This document shows, piece by piece, positions 11,113 through 21,653 of a DNA stretch of 64,000 nt (positions are counted from its first letter, which is position 1; each line of letters starts with the position of its first letter). This DNA is from Linderina pennispora. Lineage: Eukaryota > Kickxellomycota > Kickxellomycetes > Kickxellales > Kickxellaceae. The translations under genes were made by a program, and so were the position numbers. Below the pieces are notes generated by a model. That model was not told the origin of the DNA and searched no databases. It saw only the letters and a program-made list of their open reading frames with translations. The stretch is from the NCBI RefSeq assembly GCF_002104995.1, contig NW_024468253.1:992001-1056000 (forward strand). The letters are read 5' to 3'.

Positions 11113-12876
11113 ATGGCCTCATCCACTGGCAAGCACTTTGTTACCGATCCAAAGACGCTGGTCAAGGACAGCCTCGTTGGCCTGACCATCGCCAACCCGC
11201 ACCTGGCCTTTGACGAAAAGGAAAAGGTGATCTATACCAAGGACCTGGCGGCACTGCGCAGGAAGCAGGTCACTCTGTTCTGCGGCGGTGGTGCAGGGCA
11301 CGAGCCATCGCACGCCGGGTTTGTCGGCCCAGCTATGCTCAGTGCCGCAGTCTCCGGCCATGTGTTTGCATCGCCCACCTCGTCGCAGGTCCTGTCATGC
11401 CTGCGCCGCGTGTACTCTGAAGAGCACGGCACACTGGTTGTCATCAAGAACTACACTGGCGATGTGCTCAACTTTGGCCGCGCCGTCGAGCGCTTCAAGT
11501 CAGAGCGTGTCAACCAGGGTCACCCGCTACCCAAGGTCGACATGGTTGTTGTTGGTGATGACGTCGGCGTGGTCAATCCGAACGATGATGAAGAGGGCGG
11601 TGTCGGTCGCCGCGGTTTGGCGGGCACTGTACTCGTCAACAAACTTGCTGGTACCCATGCTGCCAATGGCGCCTCCCTCGAGCAGGTCAAGGGAACAGCC
11701 CAGTATGTTATCTCTCATACCTTCACCCTGGGATGCGCTCTTAATGCTGCGTCGGTGCCGGGCCAGGGTATGCCTCGCACGCTGAACGACAGCGAGATCG
11801 AGATCGGCATGGGTATCCACAATGAGCCTGGATTTAAGAAGACCGCGCTCAAGCCCGCCAGTGAGCTGGTGCCAGGTCTCATTGACCATATCATCGCAAG
11901 CATGCCGTTCAAGAAGTGCACCGGCCAGAGCAAGCCGCGAGTCGTTGTATTTGTCAACAACCTAGGTGCCACCTCAAATCTGGAGCTGGGCCTCGTCACC
12001 AAGCTCTCTGCGGAGGCTACCCGTGAGCGCGGCTATGAGCCAGAGCGCGTGCTCCAGGGCACCTATATGACAGGTCTTGCTATGCCTGGCATCAGCATTT
12101 CGCTGCTTGTCCTGCCCGACGATGACGTTAAGCGTGCCGAGCTCCTTGCTCTGCTCGATCAGCCTGCTCATTGCGCGGGATGGGTCAACCAGACCAGGGT
12201 TGAGGATGCTGGTAGCACTGACGATGCCGCCCGCGGCCCAGCCACCACATTCACTCCTGCCTCTGACTCGGTCTGGGAGTCAGTGATCCAGGCCGGCTAC
12301 GACAGCGTTGTTGCTGCTGAGCCTGAGGTCACTCGGCTAGACCAGCTCATGGGCGATGGTGACTGTGGCGAGGTGCTGCTGTCTGGCGCCACTGCTGTCT
12401 TTGAGGCTTCCAAGAGCCAGCAGCTGCCTCTCAACGATGCTGCAGCCGCCCTGGCCCGGATCTCTTCTCTGGTCGAAGACTCGATGGGTGGAACATCGGG
12501 GATTATCTACTGCCTATTCCTCGATGGCCTTGCACAGCAACTGCACAAGCTTGGTGCCACCGACCGCGCCTCAACAACCCCCAAGGTATGGGGCAAGGCT
12601 ATGCTGGGCGCTCTCGACACCCTGTACCAGTACACAACTGCGCGTCCGGGCCACCGCACACTGATTGACGCGCTCCAGCCCTTTGCCAGCACGCTGGCCG
12701 AGACCGGCGATGTCGCCCAGGCACTAACGGCTGCCGATGAGGGTGCGAAGGCAACTGCCCAGATGAAGCCCAAGCGTGGACGTGCTGTGTACGTTGGCCA
12801 TGGCGATGGAATTCCTGATGCCGGTGCCGTCGGACTTGTTGCCGTCCTCAGCGGTATGGCGAAAGCCCTCCAGTAG
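11113..12876 (+). CDS. DAK1: Dihydroxyacetone (triose) kinase, single-chain ATP-dependent type
   Basis: Phosphorylates dihydroxyacetone with ATP to dihydroxyacetone phosphate, feeding glycolysis and detoxifying DHA; cytosolic. The 587-residue frame is uninterrupted. The N-terminal DhaK half has the glycine-rich CGGGAGHEPSHAGFVG near residue 55-70 and the substrate-binding histidine in GMGIHNEPG (His236), which forms the hemiaminal link with DHA in this family. The C-terminal DhaL half has the Mg-ATP motif LMGDGDCGEVL and MGGTSGIIY. I take ATG 11113 (MASSTGKHF) rather than the in-frame ATG at 11059, because homologues start close to this point and no conserved residues precede it. Converges on the PH-domain gene with 93 bases between stop codons. 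No sign of damage. Confidence 0.96.
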   Translation: MASSTGKHFVTDPKTLVKDSLVGLTIANPHLAFDEKEKVIYTKDLAALRRKQVTLFCGGGAGHEPSHAGFVGPAMLSAAVSGHVFASPTSSQVLSCLRRVYSEEHGTLVVIKNYTGDVLNFGRAVERFKSERVNQGHPLPKVDMVVVGDDVGVVNPNDDEEGGVGRRGLAGTVLVNKLAGTHAANGASLEQVKGTAQYVISHTFTLGCALNAASVPGQGMPRTLNDSEIEIGMGIHNEPGFKKTALKPASELVPGLIDHIIASMPFKKCTGQSKPRVVVFVNNLGATSNLELGLVTKLSAEATRERGYEPERVLQGTYMTGLAMPGISISLLVLPDDDVKRAELLALLDQPAHCAGWVNQTRVEDAGSTDDAARGPATTFTPASDSVWESVIQAGYDSVVAAEPEVTRLDQLMGDGDCGEVLLSGATAVFEASKSQQLPLNDAAAALARISSLVEDSMGGTSGIIYCLFLDGLAQQLHKLGATDRASTTPKVWGKAMLGALDTLYQYTTARPGHRTLIDALQPFASTLAETGDVAQALTAADEGAKATAQMKPKRGRAVYVGHGDGIPDAGAVGLVAVLSGMAKALQ

Positions 12877-12969
12877 ATAGCCATTCTGAGCTGCACTGAA
12901 CAACATTTTAATTACAGAACCTGTAAACAGAACAAAACTGGGTATTGAATGTGGATAGGATATTAGACA

Positions 12970-14140
12970 TCAGTGGTAAACCTGCTGGGCGTAGCCCTCG
13001 CCGCCGACTCCTGGATACCCGTGGCTCATCTTTCTGATAAACGCGTTCCGGTTAATTTCGGTCTCATGGACGCGGTCAACCAACAAGCCAGTGCCTCCCA
13101 TGGCGGCAGCAGCACCCCCTTGGTTGTTGTGGACCATTTGGCGACCGGTATAGTTTTGATAGGCACCAGACGTATATGGCATAGCCTTCTCAGACCCACG
13201 CGTTGGAAGAACACCCGTCATACGCGCCATGTCGAGGCGCTGGAGCAGCGAAGGCGCGGTCGCTGTCATCTCCGTACGCCTCTTCATCTGGCGCTGCAAC
13301 TCAGCAACGTTCTTCTCGTCCATCTTTGCCCCATAGCTTGAGCCTGGATAGTAGTTGGGAGGGGCCTGCTGCTGCTGCTGTTGCTGTGGATACGGTGAGA
13401 TTGTGTTCCGTGGGGGTGCTACCATTGAATGTTGCGACAGACGCGACGGTGCATGAGGGGGATGGTGATACACTTGCGACTGGTGATACAGTGTCGGGTT
13501 AGCACTGTTCATTGCCACGATTTTGGGTGGGAGTGTAGGAACTGGCGGCACGTCACCGGTGTTGTAGTGTGTGCGGCGTCTGCGATCAGAACAGTGGCTC
13601 GAGCTACCGCCGCGCGGTGCTGTCATTATGCTCATCACGGGCGATGTTGTGTACATCGAGCCCTCGTACGCTGGCTCACCAGCATTGTGCGTGGCATTGT
13701 GATCGATGTTGCTCTGCCAGGACCCGGACGAGGGGACAGAGACAGGTGAGCCGGGTCTCGATGCCATGGCAGCTTTGCCTGGACGGAATGCACCGCCAGC
13801 AGTACGCCGAGACTGCACAGTCTGGGAACGGCTGAGAGGAGCCCTATTGAACTCGCCCGAGGGGACAATCATGCCGCTGCCAATACGGGAGTGGAAGCTG
13901 AACGACCTGGTGACCGAGCGGTTCTGGCTCCAGATCGCTGCAGACTCTCCGCTGTTCACGTAGCCAGCGATGTTTGATATCGGCCTTTGGTGTGCTGGGG
14001 GCATTGGCGGCACTGGTGGCGCATGTGCGTAGCTTCCTGTGCTCTGGTGGTGGTGGTGAAGACGGTGGTGGCTGTTGTGGTGGGCAGACGGCGTAGGCCC
14101 CATGCTGTGCACCGAGGATGCGTATCCAGGGCGATATTGG

Positions 14141-14194
<54 letters not shown>

Positions 14195-17100
14195 GGCATT
14201 GGAGGTGGAGGAGGAGCACCGCCATTGAACTGGCCTTGGTTCTGAACCCATTGGCGAGTATACGCATCACTGCCACCATATGTAGGGACATCAGATGACT
14301 GCCAAGCACCGATCGGCTGTGCAGGCTTTTGGGATGGTGAGCACGCTGATGCGGCAGGCCTGAGGCTCTGCTGAAGGAATCTTTGGTGCTGCACCCGCTG
14401 CTCGCGCTGCTGCTGCTCCACGTGCTGCTGCTTCCTCTGGATCTCCAACTCTTGCTTCATCAGGGCCTGCTGCTTGGCAAGCTGCATCTGGCGCTTCTCT
14501 TGGAGCTGCAGCGCAAGTGGGATCTCCTGACGTGTCTCGAGGATGGAAGAGATCCGCATGTCGTCGGCACCTTCCTTACCAAATACGCGCTTGATCTTTT
14601 CGTTTCTCTTCAGCTCCTCTGCGGTCTTGAGGCGGTTCTGGATTTCATTGAACTCACCCATCACGTCTGCAGTGCTACGAACAGAGCACTGGGAGCTGTT
14701 GCCCAAGGCACTCCTTTCCAGCCGCCCACCAACAGTCTCTGCGTATCCTAAAGGCGACTTTGGCACGAATTTGTTGCCTGTAAAGTGGCCGGCACCAGCC
14801 ACACTCGGGAGACCTGATGCTTCTATATCGATCGACTGTCTTGGGCTAAAGTCATCGTCGTACTCCGAGTAGCTGGGCACCTGTCTTCCAACAGCAGAGC
14901 CATCAAGCCTTAGTCCGGATCGATTTCAGACGAGGCACCTTGGACTCGCTCTTGACACGACGCATACGCCTGATTCCGGATCTGCGCTCCTGTGAATCGC
15001 GCTCGTTCTCACGCTGGATCACACTGCGTGCAACCTGGCCCTTTACAACCCTGGTCACCTCTGAATCCGCGTGGTCAGCAGGCTCATACTGCGGAATGAC
15101 TACCGGCTCCGGTATTGCAGCGAGATTTTGCTTCACTGTCGCTACCACGGTACTCCTGCCGTAGTCCTCGAACGGCCGATACGACCGACTGCCGAAGCAA
15201 ACGCCTTCGAAGCGTTAATATCGCTGAATTTCGCACGAATGCTCAACTGGCCACCCAGAGCGGCTGGTGCGTTCTTTCTGGCTGGTGCATTGGGATCATC
15301 GGCTGCACTCTGTGTAGTGCTGCTCTTGAACAGGCCACCCTTGCGCACTCCGATCCGCTGGTTCCCTGGCGAAGCCAGAAGGTTGGCCTCGGATTTCTGC
15401 AGGCGCATCTCGCTCAATCCTTGCTGTGCCTTGGCAGAGAGACGTGCAGCAGCTATGGGGCTGGGGGATTGCTTGGCATCAAGCCTGCCAGCCGGCTTCT
15501 CACCGATTTCGTCGATTGCATCGAAGCCAAATCCGTGCCTTTGCTCCTTGCCAGCAGTGCCAACGGTGCTACGGCCACAAGGTATCTTCCCATTGTCCAT
15601 TGTGGGGGTTGTGTCATGGGCTGCCTGCTCGTTGAAGGTGGCCACCTGGAGTGGAGAAGTGCCTTCCATGAATGACGACCACTCCTCGAATACCAAGATC
15701 GCATGAGGGCGTGCTCAGCGCAGTGATAGTATCTGTGGTTGGAACACTTTGAAGCTGAGCAGTCCTTGTTGACTGTGACATCGGGACAGCGTGATCGGTA
15801 CCGGGTATGAAGTCGCCGCCGCCGTCGTCGTCAGTCGTCGCCACCATCATCATCGCCCATCTGAGGCTTGTCTAGTATCCCGCCAAGTGACTTGTTGATG
15901 CAAAGCCCGCTGGTATTGCCATATTCGTAGCCACCATCATCGATATCGCCGCTGCTGTCTTGGTAATTTCCCTGGTCAGCACCAGTGCTTTGATCCTGGA
16001 TGATGCATGTGCGGGGCCACTGGACTGAGGCATATTGTTGTCCATATGGCAACGCCATGCTTGGTGGGGACATGAGTGATCCAAAGATATCACCATACAT
16101 CTGCCTGCCGCTGCTTTGTGGGGAAGCAGAATGTGGAGACTTTGTTAAATCCGGGGCTGATGTCTGCGTGGCATCCACAGGAGAATTCGAGGCAAGCATG
16201 GGCGTGGTCGGCTTCTGGATACAAGTTGGGCACCGTCGCCGACCCGAGGTTTCTGGCAGCTCGTTGGGAGCGCGTTGACCGGCTGCATATTGGCAATCGA
16301 GCTACCCTCGGCAAAGAACATGCTGGCGTCAAAGTCCTCAGTGTCGGCCAGCGGCATATCGAGCTGAGCAAGAGAGAGCCTGTTGCTGCTATTGCCGCTG
16401 CCAAGGAACCCAAGAGCAGTTGACTCAGGCACATTCCCTGTTGAATCAGTGTGCTGCTCTCTGAGCGACACCTTGTCAGTCGCTAGTGCCACCTGAGGCG
16501 CTGTACGGGCGAAGAAAAAGATCGTCGTCGGAAGCACCTCCAGCTGCACCAGACGGTTGCATCCAGTCGCCGTTGTCTTGGAATCCGCCAATATCCAAGT
16601 GATGGTTGTTCTGTGGGGCACGATCCTGACCGATACCAGCAGCCTTGTTCTGCTGAGGGACAACAGCATCTGGTACCATCCACTGATGTGGGCTCCAGTT
16701 CATCGTCCTCTAGTGTGCGCTCGATTCCAGTCCAACGAGCTGGCACCAGGCAGCTTCTCAGCATCACAATGATCCAACGACTCGTCTCCAGGGCTAAATG
16801 CCGTCGTCGGGCGGGCATGCATGGCACTTGCCTCGGTATTCTTATCATCTGCACGGTTAGCAGAATGGCTGTTGAGGCCGTCATGCTTTGCTACCGCCGA
16901 GCGGATCACGGCCACCCACTTGTCACGGTCTCGGGTCGACATCGTACGCAGTACTATGGTCCCGGTGGTCGATGTTACCGCAAAGTCCTTCTGTCCATGG
17001 GTGGTAACCGCGCTGATAGCATGAAACTCGATCAGCAGCTTTCGTTTGAACAGCAAGCACGCAGACGGGTCGATCTCGGCCACATCGCCTATGAACCGTG

Positions 17101-17276
17101 ATAGTCGAGCCTTTGCTGATACCATGCTTCGAGAGCTTGCCATCACGCTCACTCATCAGCATTGCAAACCCCAGATGGTTAACCGAGAAGAGTCGCTTGT
17201 TCCATCCATAAAAGCGGTTTCTCTTTTGGAGAAAGCCAAGAGTGATTTCCCCACTCGGGGCGGTACTGTCAGGCAT
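12970..17276 (-). CDS. PH-domain protein with coiled coil and polyglutamine tract, function unknown
   Basis: The N-terminus (ATG 17274-17276, MPDSTAPSGEITLGFLQKRN) begins a pleckstrin homology domain: GFLQKRNRFYGWNKRLFSV, then after a one-base shift RLSRFIGDVAEIDPS and FAVTSTTGTIVLRTMSTRDR with the closing tryptophan helix DRDKWVAVIRSAV. PH domains bind phosphoinositides or proteins at membranes. The middle (about 14900-16700) is low-complexity Ser/Asp/Gln-rich. The C-terminal 636 codons (12970-14880) are open and contain a charged Gln-rich coiled coil (LQLQEKRQMQLAKQQALMKQ), an 18-Gln run, and a Pro/Tyr/Ser-rich tail ending GYAQQVYH. Frame changes occur near 17130, 16690, 16150, 15650 and 14890, so treating it as one gene is an inference from constant strand and style. 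I do not recognise a named orthologue. Confidence 0.65.
14143..14193. repeat. (CTG)17 microsatellite encoding polyglutamine
   Basis: Seventeen uninterrupted CTG triplets on the plus strand, read as CAG (Gln) codons in the minus-strand PH-domain protein. Confidence 0.97.
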
Positions 17277-19287
17277 GGCTTTCACAGACCTCAAGCGCTG
17301 AAAATAATACGGACGGCAAATGAAACAGCACTAATAAATAATACGAATATAGGGGGTGAGGCAGGACTGCGAGTGCGAGTGCGAGTGCGGGTCTACATAA
17401 GGATCGCAGCAATATTGGGGATGTTAGGAGTTAGCATGTACGAGACCGCTGGTTGAGGTATAAAACTGTAAACAGTATGCGCATAGCTGGCGTGGACCAA
17501 ACTTACCAACTACTCTCTGCCGATATCAATAGCTGACAAGAGAGAACTAATATATAATAATATAAAATGCTCAATTAGCAGCGGGTGCCCGAGAGGTTTC
17601 AAGACGTGCGCGCTGTGGGTATGATATGCTTGAGTCGTATCAGACGATTTGTTAAAGAAGTGAACAGTGGATAGAGTGATGCTTGAAAGGGCAATGTGCG
17701 AGAATATCTTTAGGCAGCGTACTATTGCAATGGATTGATATGTTGCAGCGTGGCGGTAGTGAAGGGAGGTGCAAAAGAAGCGAGGGCGACAGATGAAATG
17801 TGCGTAATAAATGCAATGTGAACAGAGGCAATATGAACAGAGGCAATATGATATTGTGCTGGATATTGGATGTCGTTTACGCAGTGCGAAAGAGATGAAA
17901 AATGAGTGAAAGGGTGAAAAAAGGGGAGAAATTGCCGTATTGCAAGTGCGTGCGTGAATGTGCTAGAATGGTGTGTTAGGACGCAGTGAGAAATGTCCAA
18001 ATAACAAATATTGGTGGAAATTCAATGCATGGGTTTCATTTCACTCTCCAGGTCGTGGCCACCAAAGTATTAGAAATATATACGGACGTCTCCGCCAAAG
18101 TTTCAAGGTACTTGATCAGTGCTAGGCGCGCAGCTGTGCAAAAGACTAGATCGCCATCCTAGCGCATGGGTCGAAAAAAGTGTGGGGCAATGGGTTAAAG
18201 TCAGCCTGCTGTACAGAGAAATGCGGGAGTAGGGCGAGAGGAGAGAGATGGGCGTGATGCCCAGGTAGGCGGCTGGCTGTGTGCTCCCCATGCGGACCTG
18301 ATATTGCGTGCAGGATGGGAAGAGGGGTGCGGAGAAGAGCCGTGTCAGAATTTCCGTAGATATCCCTTAGCATTCTAGCCGGCTCTCAGCTTGGTCAGAC
18401 TGATCCTCCACTTTACTCCTCTATTTGTGCTGGTTCCTTGTCAGTAGCAGGTTTTTGACACCCATATGGCAGCCGCCCTATTTTCATTTGTACCTCATAC
18501 TGCTGCACCCTCTCCATTACATCACCAAAACGCTCTTCCAACAACTCCATACATCTGCCCTTACAACCACACAGCTTTCCGGCATGATAGTGCAGAGGCG
18601 ACACGCCAAAGGCGGAGACTCATGCATCCCTTCTCACCCAACGTGCTCTTTGTAATTTGCCATGGAGCATGGTGAGTGCATGTTCCCCAACATGGAATGT
18701 GATCCGTAACGACACGGCTGAAAAGGTGCCGGGCTATTGGCTAGTGCAGAGCCAAATGCTTCTCCATGCGGAGCTTTCCTTAGGCACAAAGTGGAAGTCG
18801 TGCTGCCTAGAATGGCCCTTAGCATGCTGGCTGCCAGACCCTATATTGAATCTGGTATTGTGCCATATGTGGCCTGATCGATCAAGTACTTGGTGACAAG
18901 GTTCACTGTCGATTACAAACGGGGTCACGGTATGTGGACAGGGTGCCTGGGGTATGCTCAGGTTCATCCAAGGTGTCTGCAAAATGAATTGGGATGTATT
19001 ACAGCAAAAGAAGATAAAGATCAAGGATAAGAGGGATAGTAGGAAAGAGAGGGGACTAGTCGCTTGGAGGCAGATGAAGCCAACAAAACGACAATGGCAA
19101 GGGCAAGACCAATGACCCTTGAACAAGGTCGAGGGGTTGGGCAAAGAAGAAGCGCTACGAGAATACACGACTAACTGAAAGGGGGCTAGAAAAGGATATA
19201 AGGGCGTTAAAATATGTATAGGGGAAGGGAGTAGGGAGTAAATTGACAGGTAAGAGGGGAGAGGTATCAGCGCCTAGCTGGATGCGG
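17277..19287. other. 2 kb gene-poor region
   Basis: Lies between the start of the PH-domain gene and the 3' end of the zinc-finger gene. It is A/G-rich on the plus strand around 17650-18000 and 19000-19450, with a short GAGTGC-like run near 17366-17390. A minus-strand frame at 18413-18604 (CMELLEERFGDVMERVQQYE) looks mildly protein-like but has no start, no domain and no continuing frame upstream. No convincing gene or RNA seen. Confidence 0.5.
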
Positions 19288-21653
19288 TCAACGCAGAATG
19301 GAATGCGAGAGCGGACGTGGGAGGGAAGCAGGTCGGTAGTTAGTCGGTGGTTTGAGAGTTTCTTCATGGCATGGTGGGCGGATTGAGTGCACTGGGATGC
19401 GAGAGCCGATGGTTCCCAGCAAAATAAAGCAAGGAGGGAGAAAGAGAATGAGGCGTGGACCCTCTCGACAATTCATATCAAGCAGCAGGTGGGCACCAAC
19501 TACAGGCATAGGGCGGAGGAGTCGGTGAAGGGCTGGAATTGCTTGCGGCTGGTAGTGGCAGCACGGAGCTGCTCTAAGCGAGGCGAACCTGCTCTCGGCC
19601 TTGGGCGATTCGGCGAAATATCCCGTGGATACAGCGTTAACAGGGGAGGGATACGCTTGGCGCATACTTGACCAGTCCTCCTTTGACTGCTGGCGTCTCA
19701 GCTGGCCGGCCGGATAGTGGATCCCAAGCGAGTCGCTGCCGAACATGCTTCCAATGGCTGTGGTGCTAGCCGTCGAGGTTCCCAAGCTGGATCCAGACGG
19801 AAAGAACCGTGACTCCTGCGTTAAACCGACTGGATCAGCGCCAAAGGTACTACCCGAGCTGCCCCACACATCCTGGTCGGCCAGTGATGAGCCAGAAATC
19901 TGGCTGCCCAGCGTAGGCTGCAGCAATGACGAGGAACTCGCGTTTGCCGCAGCAGGCATGGGCTGGTCCCAGTTTGTCTGCATCTTGTAGCGTGGCAGCG
20001 ACTGCATGCTGATGCTTGATGTCAGCGTACGGCGCGGCTGCTGGCAATAGTGCTGCGAGCTGCCGATACCGTATGGCGCATCACCCAGAACACCGAGCTC
20101 GGACTGCACCGGAGTCACCGAGGGCTGCTCATCGAACTCACGTAGCGAGAGCGAGGGTGACGAGAGCGCCGGGGAGCCGTAGCCGCCAATCGGCACGTGG
20201 GACAGCGGCGAGGCGTGGTAAGCGTTCGGCGCCATGTACATATAGCTCTGGCTGGCCACCGAGGCCCCAGAGTGCAGTTGCGGCGACTTGAACGTGGGTA
20301 GCTGTGAGAGCGACGAGACACGTCGGGCGACATTCACGCGTTCCTGATGCAGATAATGCAGCTGCTGCGGTTGCGAGATGTTGCGCTGCGATGCAAACGA
20401 CTGCGGGGCATCACTGGATGACCCATGCATCTGGATTCCGGTGAAGGAGTTGGGTGATGGGTGTGCGTACTGCTGGTGAGGTGTCGTGGCGCTGGTCGGT
20501 GCAGCGTGGCTTAGACCGATCGCCTGACCCTCAGCGGACTGACCACCGGTCAGCACGCTCAGCGACGTTTGGCGACGCAACTGCCCAGCCATGGCGGCAG
20601 CATTGGCAGCGGCGGCAGCAGCAGCGGCGGCCGCAGGCGACTGGCTGTCCTGGTTGGCTGCCACAGGCGTGAATGTTGACAGCATACGGCCATCAGCCAG
20701 CATGGTGATTGGGGTTTGCAGCACCACCTGGTTCTGGGTCTGGCCAGCACCTTGTGCAGCAGAGGTACCCATGCGCAGCTCGTCGAGCGAGTGGGCAAAG
20801 TTGCACCGCATGCCAAATGTGCACTTACCAAGCGGGAAGTCCTTGCACAGCGACGTCTTATACTTTGGATGCCTCAGACGCGAACGCTGCTCTGTCATTC
20901 CATGGGCAAATTTGCACAGATTTCCGTATCTACAGGAATGTGGTACTAGTTGCTTAGTGGTTGCATATGATAGTGCGAAGCATCAGCTGCAAACAAGCGG
21001 ATATCCAGGCTGCAAGCAAGATGTACAGCGTCGTTTTTCGCGCAAATGAGGGCGCAAGAAACGGCAGCTATCAGACAGGCCGACAGCGGCCCAATCGAAA
21101 TGCGGGTGGATACAAGGGGGTGGGTGGTGCAGAGCCGTGATATGCATGTGGGCAACATGGGTGAACAAAGTGGGCCACAGCCAGGCCAGGATGCCTTAAA
21201 AAGAAGCATGCGAATCGCCAGATTTTTCGCTTTGGGCAAGTCAGTCTGAGTGTGAATTTCTCTTCACAAGACGATGGGCCCGTGGGGGACAGCGGCAGGC
21301 CTGGCATCGCACAAGCAGCCTGAAATGATCGACAACATAAAAGTGATGCTCGCGGAGGCGGAGAAGAAAGGAAATGCCAGGCAGCGCTTCCTCTTCCCCA
21401 TTGAGTAAGGGAGGAGAGCAGGACAGAGAGGGGAAGCACGCAAGGACTGTCCAGTGCTGACTTGACGCGCAAAAACAAAGCGCAAATCAGCAGCAAACAG
21501 TTTGTAGGGTGCTTACCTGCAAGTGCCGTAGAGAGACCAGTTCTGGCATGGCTCGGTTTTGTAGAGCTGCATCTTGATACGGGGCTTATCCGTGGGAGCA
21601 GACGCCGACGTAGTGGACTCTGCGCTCGAGGTCGGGGAATGGGTGGGCTCCAT
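19288..21653 (-). CDS. Tandem CCCH zinc-finger mRNA-decay factor (Tis11/TTP/Cth2/Zfs1 family)
   Basis: Proteins of this family bind AU-rich elements in mRNA 3' UTRs and recruit deadenylases. Exon 1 (21517-21653) starts MEPTHSPTSS and carries the lead-in LYKTEPC and the first half of finger 1. A 587-base intron (GTAAGC...TAG, 20930-21516) splits the finger inside an Arg codon; exon 2 (from 20929) completes it as CQNWSLYGTCRYGNLCKFAH (Cx8Cx5Cx3H). The linker is 18 residues, as in TTP, then KYKTSLC and finger 2, CKDFPLGKCTFGMRCNFAH (Cx7Cx5Cx3H). After the fingers come about 450 residues of Ala/Gln/Ser-rich low complexity, typical of these regulators. The stop at 19288 is the end of the open frame; the last 80 codons look less protein-like, so the true end could be earlier. 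Confidence 0.9.

Noticed and set aside
13987-14298. Leucine-run plus-strand frame
   Set aside because: Shadow of the CTG repeat inside the minus-strand PH-domain gene.
17578-17645. tRNA-like D-arm text (GTGCCCGAGAGGTTTC)
   Set aside because: No T-arm/B box and no acceptor pairing, so not a tRNA.
18413-18604. Short minus-strand frame with a helical look
   Set aside because: No start, no continuation upstream, no domain; mentioned only in the region note.
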